Shown: positions 1 through 4,795 of the stretch, piece after piece
Layout: each line of letters starts with the position of its first letter
How positions within the stretch are numbered: position 1 is the first letter of the stretch
Assembly (NCBI GenBank): GCA_017646185.1
Contig: JAGCNA010000317.1
Location: 1-5,904 of the forward strand
DNA from: Clostridia bacterium
GTDB taxonomy: Bacteria > Bacillota > Clostridia > Oscillospirales > CAG-382
DNA length: 5,904 bases
Reading direction: 5' to 3'
Program-made: the position numbers and the translations under genes
Notes under the pieces: model-generated
What the model was told of the DNA's origin: nothing
What the model saw: only the letters and a program-made list of their open reading frames with translations
Databases searched by the model: none

Positions 1-25
1 GTAAAATTAAGAACATTTAATTGGG

Positions 26-54
26 TTGACGAAAAGAGGAAGATGTGGTATAAT
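26..54 (+). promoter_or_regulatory. Strong sigma-A-type promoter without an evident gene
   Basis: The -35 box TTGACG (26-31, 5 of 6 consensus bases) and the -10 box TATAAT (49-54, 6 of 6) are separated by exactly 17 bases. A TG extension (TGG) precedes the -10. Transcription would start near 60-62 and run rightward. No tRNA, rRNA or credible protein gene follows on this strand; the next 220 bases are hairpins and short repeats, and beyond them lies the 3' end of a leftward gene. It may make a small structured or antisense RNA, or be left over from a displaced gene. The promoter match itself is strong; what it drives is unknown. Confidence 0.7.
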
Positions 55-61
55 CTTTAGG

Positions 62-78
62 AAAAAGCAAAGCTTTTT
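62..78. repeat. Short AT-rich hairpin just after the orphan promoter
   Basis: AAAAAGC (62-68) and GCTTTTT (72-78) form a 7-bp perfect inverted repeat with a 3-base loop. It falls at the predicted 5' end of the RNA from the promoter at 26-54. It could be a weak 5' stem or a weak terminator-like structure, but with few GC pairs it may also be chance. Confidence 0.35.
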
Positions 79-82
79 GAAA

Positions 83-110
83 ACTATGAACTAGGAACTA
101 GGAACTATGA
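83..110. repeat. Four-unit heptamer tandem array (A-B-B-A)
   Basis: Four contiguous 7-base units are seen: ACTATGA (83-89), ACTAGGA (90-96), ACTAGGA (97-103) and ACTATGA (104-110). A degenerate fifth unit, ACTTCGG, follows at 111-117. The two outer units are identical and so are the two inner ones. Read on the minus strand the units have the form TTCNNNN. A second four-unit heptamer array with the same outer/inner pattern lies at 4570-4597, and each array adjoins a hairpin. This resembles short tandemly repeated intergenic elements rather than coding or regulatory sequence. Confidence 0.8.
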
Positions 111-120
111 ACTTCGGTAG

Positions 121-146
121 CTTTTTTCGCATATATGCGAAAAAAG
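121..146. repeat. Perfect 26-bp palindrome (intergenic hairpin element, copy 1)
   Basis: The sequence from 121 to 146 is its own reverse complement: C, six T, CGCAT, then the mirrored half ATGCG, six A, G around the centre at 133/134. It has T-rich 5' and A-rich 3' arms, the opposite of an intrinsic terminator with a trailing U tract, so it is not a clean terminator in either direction. The flank TTCCATT (149-155) also follows the hairpin at 4534-4559, which suggests a repeat family. It lies beyond the 3' end of the leftward ABC-DUF1854 operon and could protect or end that transcript. Confidence 0.7.
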
Positions 147-162
147 GTTTCCATTCCGGGGT

Positions 163-211
163 CCCCACAAAACCGCAGGTTTTGTGGGGTGCCGATGAGG
201 ACGTCGCACCC
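163..211. repeat. Two adjoining GC-rich hairpins
   Basis: CCCCACAAAACC (163-174) and GGTTTTGTGGGG (178-189) form a perfect 12-bp stem with a 3-base loop. Sharing its last bases, GGGTGC (187-192) can pair with GCACCC (206-211) across a 13-base loop; an alternative pairing bulges C192 and adds CGA/TCG. GGGG (158-161) before CCCC (163-166) offers a competing small fold. No T run follows either stem, so intrinsic termination is not obvious. On the minus strand these structures lie about 65-115 bases past the DUF1854 stop codon and may mark the 3' end of that operon. Confidence 0.65.
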
Positions 212-275
212 TACGGTTTTCGAAACATTTTAGTGTGTTTTTGCGTTTTTGGTTCTGCGCCGAATGAACGCGCTC

Positions 276-833
276 CTACAAATACAGTTCCAGTTTCCTG
301 AAGCTCTTACGGTCCAACAAAAGATAATCCTTTATCTCATACCTATTCCCATCCACGTCGGTGAGGATGAGGCGGTTGCCGCCCACCTTGGCGATATTAC
401 GGTAGGTATCGTGCATAGAGAACGAAAGCTTACCCATATCGCTGTCCGCTTCCCAATAGGTATAGCCGAACTTTGCGGAAACGGTGTTTATTTTTGTTAT
501 GACGGGGCAAAAATATTTGCGCTTGAGCTCTGCGCGGATAATTTGCGCCATTTCTTCGGGCAGGGCGGATATATCCTTGATCATACCGTATTCCTTGCCG
601 TCTTTATCCAAAACGGAAATAAACTTATCCGGCATATCGTAAGGAAATGCACGGTGCAAAAACACTCTGCCCAGATCCTGCCAAAGAGGCGAATTATCCG
701 ATTCCCCGTCCTCTGCAAGGTCATCCTTGCCAACGGGAGGCATAAAGGCTTTTAAACCGATAAGTCCCCCTGCGGTTAAATAAAATACCGCGTTTTCTGC
801 TGTAAAATATATGGTTTCGGTTATTCCGTTCAC
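276..833 (-). CDS. DUF1854 family protein, partner of the ABC exporter
   Basis: This 185-residue soluble protein belongs to the DUF1854 family by its characteristic features. These are the strand FPYDMPDKFISVLDKDGKE (about 63-81), a helix ending in LKRKYF (about 103-108), the segment with TYW (about 125-127), and the C-terminal DVDGNRYEI (159-167) followed by RKLELYL at the end. There is no signal peptide or membrane segment. DUF1854 proteins recur beside ABC exporters like the one directly upstream, and in proteobacteria the pair is annotated as cyanophycin-metabolism-associated; the biochemical role is unknown. The GTG at 833 was chosen because AGAGGAG (842-848) lies 8 bases before it. A longer reading from GTG at 842 would overlap the upstream stop by 4 bases but sits directly against that ribosome site. 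Translation is probably coupled to the exporter gene. The family call is firm, the function open. Confidence 0.88.
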   Translation of the reverse strand: MNGITETIYFTAENAVFYLTAGGLIGLKAFMPPVGKDDLAEDGESDNSPLWQDLGRVFLHRAFPYDMPDKFISVLDKDGKEYGMIKDISALPEEMAQIIRAELKRKYFCPVITKINTVSAKFGYTYWEADSDMGKLSFSMHDTYRNIAKVGGNRLILTDVDGNRYEIKDYLLLDRKSFRKLELYL

Positions 834-838
834 TGTTT

Positions 839-3115
839 TCACTCCTCTATACCGATAGTCTTTAAGGCTTCCGCCTGCATTTTGTAAAGCTTGTAGTAAA
901 CTCCCTTTGCTTTAAGCAGTTCGGTTGCCGTGCCTTTTTCCGGCATTTTTCCGTTTTCTATAACCACAAGAAAATCCGCATCTCTTAAGGTGGAAAGTCT
1001 GTGGGCGATCATTATGGTGGTGCGCCCTTTTGCAAGACGGGTAAGGGACGCTTGAATCTGCCGTTCCGTCTGGGTGTCCATAGCGGCGGTTGCTTCATCG
1101 AGAATAAGTATTCTCGGGTCACGGAGCACGGCGCGGGCAATGGAAATTCTTTGCTTTTCGCCGCCGGAAAGGTCTTTTCCTCCCAAGCCCACCATGGTTT
1201 CGTACCCTTCGGGGTATTTTATAATAAACTGATGTGCGGACGCTATACGTGCCGCTTCCATAACCTCTTCGTCGGTAGCGTCGGGACGGGCGTAGCGTAT
1301 ATTTTCCTTTATGGTTCCGCGGAACAGATAGGTTTCCTGAGAAACGATCGCCACGTTTTCACGGAGGGATTTAAAGGAAATATCCTTTACGTTTATTCCG
1401 TCTATGTAAATGCCGCCTTCGGTAACGTCATAAAGACGGGTGAGCAGGTTTACCAGAGTGGATTTGCCTGCGCCGGTCTTTCCTACGATACCCACCGTTT
1501 TTCCCGCAGGGACTTCAAAGGAAATATGGTCGATAACAACACGGTTTTCTTCATAAGAGAACACCACGTCGTCAAACTTAACGTCCCCTTTTACATCGGT
1601 AAGAGAAACGGGATTTTCCGCTTCCCGCACCTCGGGAACGGAATCTTTGATTTCGAAAAGTCTTTGCATTGCGTTAAGACATTCGCTCCACCAGTTGGAA
1701 ACGTCTGCAAAGAACTGTAAAGGTCCTGTAATAAGCCCGAAATATGCGATAAACGCAGAAAGCGCCGCATAATCCATATTGCCGGTCTGCTTCATTACCT
1801 GCCAGCCGCCCACACCCCACACAACGTAAAGTCCTGCCTGAAGCAAAAATCCTATTAAAGGATAGCTTTTTGCGGAAAGCATACCCGCCTCCGCCACGGT
1901 TTCCGCGTGGGCACGGTTGCGGTTATCAAACCGCTTGCCCTCCTCGTTTTCACGGGAGAAGGATTTTACCACACGCATACCGTTGAGTACGTCGGATATA
2001 AGGGAATTAAGCGCTCTTCTTCTTGCCCAGTTCCGCGCCCACAGCTTGTCAAAGGCGAGGAAGAGATATTTATATGCGAAAAAGAATATGGGAACGGTGA
2101 TAAATGCAAACAGAGTAAGGAGCGGATTTGCCGCCAGCATTACTCCCATTACGCAAAGCAGGGTAAGAACGTTTGTTACGAGATAAGGGAATCCATCGCA
2201 GAAAAACCAATAAAGGGTGGTGGAATCCCCGTTTACCTGTGTCATAAGTCCGCCGGTCTGACGGGAGGTAAAAAAGGAAAGGGAAAGCTTATTTATATTA
2301 TCGAAAATAAGCATCTTAAGGTCATAAGTGACCTGCGCCGCCGTGCGGGAGGAAAGCGTGCCCACGATAAGGTTTATAATAAGGAAGGCGATACGCACAC
2401 CGATAATAAGCAATACCACGGCGCCGATCATTCCGTACATACTGCCCCCTTCTTCCAAAACCTCTCCGTAAAGGAGCTGATTTGAAACGTAAGGCACCGC
2501 AACGGAAAGGGCGGAGGACGCCAAAAACGCCACAAGCAGTAAAAGCACGAATCCCTTGTACCTGCCGAAAAGGGTTGCCATTTTTTTAACGAGCTTGGTT
2601 TTTTCAAGGCACTTGGGGCAAACCTTTCTCTGCTGGTCGGGATACCGCATACCGCACTTGGGACAGAATTTTTCTTTGCTGCGCTCGTCCTTGTGCTTTG
2701 CTTCGTCTATTTTACCGTCTTTTTTTATTTCCTTTATGCAGGAGCAGATAACGTTTGCTTCGTGCTTGCAGGCGGAAGAAACGTCAAACATAGGCATAAC
2801 GTCGTTTCCGAACACCGCCGTAACACGGGCGGTGGAAATAAGAGTTTCGGTTTTGGGCTCGCTCATATCGGAAAGAGAATATTCCCGTTTATCAAAGCAA
2901 TCGAAACGGGTCTCTCTGCCTTTTTTACCTTTTTGGTGAATAATAACGCCTTCGGCAACGTAAAGGGTTTCTTGTGTAAGAACAATAAAGGTATCTGCCT
3001 TTGTGCCGGGGAACGCCATATCCGAGCGCATTACCGCCAAAGCAGAGGAAATATCTATATTATTCTGTTCAAAAAACACCTCTGCCGCCTTGGGCAGTTC
3101 GCATAATTTAAGCAT
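839..3115 (-). CDS. ABC exporter (fused permease/ATPase) with N-terminal PH-like domain and zinc ribbon
   Basis: This 758-residue protein is a half-transporter of the MsbA-like type IV exporter class, expected to act as a dimer in the cytoplasmic membrane. Residues 1 to about 130 form a strand-rich soluble domain (for example FIVLTQETLYVAEG at 43-56) resembling a bacterial PH-like fold. A CxxC-x11-CxxC zinc ribbon follows (C151, C154, C166, C169). Six membrane segments fall near 188-210, 226-252, 308-328, 330-354, 418-438 and 450-470. The ATPase domain is complete: Walker A GKTGAGKS (545-552), Q-loop Q593, signature LSGGE (649-653), Walker B ILILDE with catalytic E674, and H-loop H705. The extra N-terminus makes it longer than ordinary exporters of about 580-600 residues and matches the subfamily that partners DUF1854 proteins. 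ATG at 3115 is preceded by AAAGGA at 9 bases; an in-frame TTG at 3121 is only 3 bases from that site. The substrate is unknown; the transport class is certain. Confidence 0.93.
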   Translation of the reverse strand: MLKLCELPKAAEVFFEQNNIDISSALAVMRSDMAFPGTKADTFIVLTQETLYVAEGVIIHQKGKKGRETRFDCFDKREYSLSDMSEPKTETLISTARVTAVFGNDVMPMFDVSSACKHEANVICSCIKEIKKDGKIDEAKHKDERSKEKFCPKCGMRYPDQQRKVCPKCLEKTKLVKKMATLFGRYKGFVLLLLVAFLASSALSVAVPYVSNQLLYGEVLEEGGSMYGMIGAVVLLIIGVRIAFLIINLIVGTLSSRTAAQVTYDLKMLIFDNINKLSLSFFTSRQTGGLMTQVNGDSTTLYWFFCDGFPYLVTNVLTLLCVMGVMLAANPLLTLFAFITVPIFFFAYKYLFLAFDKLWARNWARRRALNSLISDVLNGMRVVKSFSRENEEGKRFDNRNRAHAETVAEAGMLSAKSYPLIGFLLQAGLYVVWGVGGWQVMKQTGNMDYAALSAFIAYFGLITGPLQFFADVSNWWSECLNAMQRLFEIKDSVPEVREAENPVSLTDVKGDVKFDDVVFSYEENRVVIDHISFEVPAGKTVGIVGKTGAGKSTLVNLLTRLYDVTEGGIYIDGINVKDISFKSLRENVAIVSQETYLFRGTIKENIRYARPDATDEEVMEAARIASAHQFIIKYPEGYETMVGLGGKDLSGGEKQRISIARAVLRDPRILILDEATAAMDTQTERQIQASLTRLAKGRTTIMIAHRLSTLRDADFLVVIENGKMPEKGTATELLKAKGVYYKLYKMQAEALKTIGIEE
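842..848 (-). promoter_or_regulatory. Ribosome binding site that decides the DUF1854 start
   Basis: On the minus strand AGAGGAG lies inside the last codons of the ABC gene, 8 bases before GTG at 833 and 0 bases before the GTG at 842. The spacing favours the inner start. Its position within the upstream gene implies translational coupling in the operon. Confidence 0.6.
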
Positions 3116-3156
3116 TTGCAAAAATCCTTTTTTTCAAATAAAAAATCATCTATTTC

Positions 3157-3185
3157 ACAATAACACAAATGTATGGAAAATACAA
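3157..3185 (-). promoter_or_regulatory. Probable promoter of the ABC-DUF1854 operon
   Basis: On the minus strand TTGTAT (3180-3185) and TATTGT (3157-3162) are separated by 17 bases, each matching 4 of 6 consensus positions. A TGT extended -10 precedes the second box. Transcription would start near 3150, leaving a leader of about 35 bases before the ATG at 3115. Spacing and position are good but the boxes are moderate, so this is a prediction. Confidence 0.45.
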
Positions 3186-3190
3186 TAGTT

Positions 3191-3210
3191 TTTGCTGTAA
3201 TTTACTGTAA
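3191..3210. repeat. 10-bp tandem direct repeat upstream of the ABC operon promoter
   Basis: TTTGCTGTAA (3191-3200) is followed at once by TTTACTGTAA (3201-3210), a 9 of 10 match at one DNA-helix turn. The second unit is also part of the interrupted palindrome TTTACTGTAAA (3201-3211). The pair ends 6 bases upstream of the predicted -35 box of the leftward operon, a typical place for an activator or repressor. No known regulator motif was recognised. Confidence 0.35.
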
Positions 3211-3255
3211 ACTTAAGGTTGAACCGAATTAACGTAACGAGTGAAAAACCCTTTG

Positions 3256-3278
3256 TTTTATCAACGTATCCGATAAAA
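3256..3278. repeat. Small inverted repeat in the divergent intergenic region
   Basis: TTTTATC (3256-3262) and GATAAAA (3272-3278) are perfect inverted arms around a 9-base centre. The site lies about 65 bases upstream of the predicted hom -35 box and could be an operator. The arms are AT-rich and short, so chance is a serious alternative. The rest of 3116-3394 shows no T-box, riboswitch or leader-peptide signature that I can recognise. Confidence 0.25.
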
Positions 3279-3340
3279 ACTCAAAAACGGCGCTATTTGT
3301 ATAAATTTGCAATATTTAACTTTATATATGCAATTTGTTC

Positions 3341-3369
3341 TTGATTTTCACGTACAGGTGTGATAAACT
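3341..3369 (+). promoter_or_regulatory. Probable hom promoter
   Basis: TTGATT (3341-3346) and TAAACT (3364-3369) are 17 bases apart, and a TGA extended -10 lies at 3361-3363. Each box matches 4 of 6 consensus bases. Transcription would begin near 3376, only about 20 bases before the hom start, which leaves no room for a T-box or other long leader control element. It is a moderate prediction. Confidence 0.42.
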
Positions 3370-3381
3370 GATCTAATCAAT

Positions 3382-3387
3382 GGAGGT
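3382..3387 (+). promoter_or_regulatory. Ribosome binding site that decides the hom start
   Basis: GGAGGT lies 7 bases before the ATG at 3395. An earlier in-frame ATG at 3380 overlaps this ribosome site and so is unlikely to be the start. The Rossmann motif also begins at the normal distance from 3395. Confidence 0.8.
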
Positions 3388-3394
3388 GTTCCAA

Positions 3395-4516
3395 ATGGCA
3401 AAAATTGCAATTCTCGGCTTCGGCGTGGTAGGTCAGGGTATATACGAGGTTATTAACGCAAATTCCCGTCTTATAACCGCCCGCACGGGAGAAGAGTTTT
3501 TAATAACACGTATTCTGGACAGACGCGTTTTCCCCGATCATCCTTTGGGAAATTGCGTTACCGGAGATATTAACGACATAATCAACGATAAAGAAATTAG
3601 CGTTGTAGCAGAGACCATGGGCGGAACATCCCCTGCCTATGAATTTTCTCTTGCCCTTATCCGCGCGGGAAAAAGCGTGGTAACATCCAACAAAGCGGTG
3701 GTTGAAAAGCACGGAAAAGAGCTTTCCGCAGAAGCGGAAAAAAACGGCGTGGCTTATCTTTACGAAGCTTCCGCAGGGGGCGGTATTCCCGTAATACATC
3801 CCATTCTCCACTGCCTTGCAGGTAACGATATGCAAAAGGTGTGCGGTATACTTAACGGCACTACCAACTATATACTCACAAAAATGCGGGACGAGGGCAT
3901 TTCCTTTGAAACCGCTTTGAAGCAGGCGCAGGAAAAGGGCTATGCGGAGGCAGACCCTACGGCAGACGTTTCCGGTGCGGATGCGGCGCGTAAAATATGT
4001 ATTCTTGCATCCCTTGCCTTTAATACCCATATCAACCTTGAAAACGTTTCTGTGATGCAGGGTATTGACGGGGTAACGGGAGATGACGTTATTAAAGCGG
4101 AAAAGAACGGATACGCCATAAAGCTTATCGGCTGCGGCGAAAAAACGGGAGATACCGTGCGTTTGTTTGTTGCCCCCTGCCTTGTAAGCAAAAAGACGGT
4201 GCTTGGCATAACCGATGACGTTATTAATGCCGTGTCCGTTTACGGTGATTGCGTGGGCGGAGTAACCTTCCGCGGAAGAGGCGCAGGCGGAAAAGCAACC
4301 GCATCTGCAGTTGTTTCCGATATTCTGGAAGCAAGCGGCGGAAAATACGTTAAGGAATATAAAAACGAACCCCTTACCTTCCTTTGCGCAAACGAAGGAA
4401 AGGATATGCTGTATATACCCGAAACCGATGAATTTATACAGCCCGATACGCTGGAGAATCAGTTGAAGGTTATCGGAAGTAAGAAGTATTACAGGGTTGT
4501 TGAAATAGAAGAATAA
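3395..4516 (+). CDS. hom: Homoserine dehydrogenase, short form without ACT domain
   Basis: The 373-residue enzyme reduces aspartate semialdehyde to homoserine with NAD(P)H, the branch point to threonine and methionine in the cytoplasm. The N-terminal Rossmann fold carries GFGVVGQG (8-15). The conserved SNKA contains catalytic K100, and NGTTNYILTKM lies at 154-164. The family's substrate segment GYAEADPTADVSGADAARK supplies E185, D191, D196 and the second catalytic lysine K200. GRGAGGKATASAVVSDI (294-310) closes the catalytic domain. Typical Gram-positive enzymes run to about 430 residues with a C-terminal ACT domain that senses threonine. Here only about 55 residues follow residue 318, and I see no ACT pattern, so feedback inhibition by threonine is probably absent or different. 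No frameshift is apparent. The gene stands alone: no thrB or thrC adjoins it, and a leftward tRNA gene faces it. The enzyme call is secure. Confidence 0.95.
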   Translation: MAKIAILGFGVVGQGIYEVINANSRLITARTGEEFLITRILDRRVFPDHPLGNCVTGDINDIINDKEISVVAETMGGTSPAYEFSLALIRAGKSVVTSNKAVVEKHGKELSAEAEKNGVAYLYEASAGGGIPVIHPILHCLAGNDMQKVCGILNGTTNYILTKMRDEGISFETALKQAQEKGYAEADPTADVSGADAARKICILASLAFNTHINLENVSVMQGIDGVTGDDVIKAEKNGYAIKLIGCGEKTGDTVRLFVAPCLVSKKTVLGITDDVINAVSVYGDCVGGVTFRGRGAGGKATASAVVSDILEASGGKYVKEYKNEPLTFLCANEGKDMLYIPETDEFIQPDTLENQLKVIGSKKYYRVVEIEE

Positions 4517-4533
4517 AGTTATGAAATATGGCT

Positions 4534-4559
4534 GCTTTTTGCACGGCTGTGCAAAAAGC
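4534..4559. repeat. Intergenic hairpin element (copy 2), possible hom transcript end
   Basis: GCTTTTTGCAC (4534-4544) and GTGCAAAAAGC (4549-4559) make a perfect 11-bp stem with loop GGCT, 18 bases past the hom stop. The downstream tract TTCCATTTCTCTTC is pyrimidine-rich but broken, so it may act as a weak terminator for hom. Its layout (GCTTTTT arm, GC core, AAAAAG arm, then TTCCATT) matches the palindrome at 121-146, which suggests a dispersed repeat rather than a dedicated terminator. Confidence 0.6.
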
Positions 4560-4569
4560 TTCCATTTCT

Positions 4570-4597
4570 CTTCACTTTTCACTTTTCACTCTTCACT
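4570..4597. repeat. Four-unit heptamer tandem array (A-B-B-A), second copy
   Basis: The units are CTTCACT (4570-4576), TTTCACT (4577-4583), TTTCACT (4584-4590) and CTTCACT (4591-4597). As at 83-110, there are four 7-base units with outer and inner pairs alike, and the array adjoins a hairpin with TTCCATT beside it. The unit sequence differs from the first array but keeps the TTCNNNN form. Confidence 0.8.
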
Positions 4598-4615
4598 TTT
4601 TTGTTTTGAAAAAAC

Positions 4616-4643
4616 AAAAAACCGAATGCTTTCGCATTCGGTT
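4616..4643 (-). terminator. Intrinsic terminator of tRNA-Glu
   Basis: On the minus strand, directly after the tRNA, ACCGAATGC and GCATTCGGT form the core of a stem closed by a GAAA tetraloop, followed by a run of six T (4621-4616). The outer A-T pairs extend the stem into the last base of the CCA end. On the plus strand no T run follows the hairpin, so it should act only on leftward transcription. A further AT-only inverted repeat (4597-4621) lies immediately beyond. Confidence 0.88.
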
Positions 4644-4718
4644 TGGTGACCCGTAGGGGAGTCGAACCCCTGCCTTCGCCGTGAGAGGGCGACGTCTTGA
4701 CCACTTGACTAACAGGCC
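4644..4718 (-). tRNA. tRNA-Glu (anticodon CTC), CCA encoded
   Basis: A full cloverleaf can be drawn on the minus strand. The acceptor stem is GGCCTGT/ACGGGTC with G-T wobbles, the D-arm is GTC...GAC, and the anticodon stem TCGCC/GGCGA closes loop CTCTCAC with anticodon CTC at 4685-4683. The variable loop is short, the T-arm AGGGG/CCCCT carries loop TTCGACT, and discriminator A is followed by CCA at 4646-4644. The overall sequence resembles Firmicute tRNA-Glu. CTC reads GAG codons only; a TTC isoacceptor must exist elsewhere. The gene is monocistronic, with its own promoter (4730-4758) and terminator (4616-4643), and faces hom. Confidence 0.96.
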
Positions 4719-4734
4719 TCGCAGAGCATATATT
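4705..4734 (+). promoter_or_regulatory. Predicted ytvI promoter with its -35 inside the tRNA gene
   Basis: TTGACT (4705-4710, 5 of 6) and TATATT (4729-4734, 5 of 6) are 18 bases apart on the plus strand. Transcription would start near 4741 and give a leader of about 55 bases to the ytvI ATG. The -35 box lies within the D-arm coding part of tRNA-Glu and the -10 overlaps the tRNA's own -10. The -35 match could be an accident of tRNA sequence, and a sporulation sigma factor might drive the gene instead. Confidence 0.45.
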
Positions 4735-4758
4735 ACCACAGCAGGCGGGGATTGTCAA
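4730..4758 (-). promoter_or_regulatory. tRNA-Glu promoter
   Basis: On the minus strand a perfect TTGACA (4753-4758) is followed after 17 bases by TAATAT (4730-4735), preceded by a TGG extended -10. The start point is expected near 4722-4724, a few bases before the mature tRNA 5' end at 4718. This is a strong, constitutive-looking stable-RNA promoter. Confidence 0.85.
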
Positions 4759-4795
4759 TAGTTTTTTTAGTTATGGGAAGGAGGATTTTTTTAAT

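Noticed and set aside
83..117. Heptamer array as a CRISPR or iteron origin
   Set aside because: The units are contiguous without spacers, and only four are intact. No replication or cas gene is nearby, so neither CRISPR nor iteron origin is supported.
121..146. Palindrome as an intrinsic terminator of the ABC-DUF1854 operon
   Set aside because: The stem has T-rich 5' and A-rich 3' arms with no trailing T tract on either strand, the reverse of a standard terminator.
107..301. 64-codon rightward frame after the orphan promoter
   Set aside because: It starts in the heptamer array without a ribosome site, crosses two hairpins and ends antisense to the DUF1854 gene. Nothing suggests a real peptide.
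1001..1720. Rightward frames opposite the ABC exporter (1001-1720, 1907-2485, 2556-2939, 2693-3106)
   Set aside because: All lie opposite a complete and well-conserved exporter sequence, and none shows a domain or good ribosome site.
3122..3394. T-box or riboswitch upstream of hom
   Set aside because: I found no T-box antiterminator signature, no hairpin with a T run before the start, and the predicted transcript leader is only about 20 bases.
3500..4582. Open frame of 360 codons on the minus strand, antisense to hom
   Set aside because: Low-complexity Cys/Phe/His/Asn-rich translation with no family resemblance. It is a shadow of hom, whose catalytic motifs are complete in the other strand.
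4727..4734. CATATATT as a SigE-like -10 for ytvI
   Set aside because: It resembles the SigE -10 at 7 of 8 positions, but no convincing SigE -35 lies 14-15 bases upstream, and the same bases fit the sigma-A -10 elements better. It cannot be excluded.
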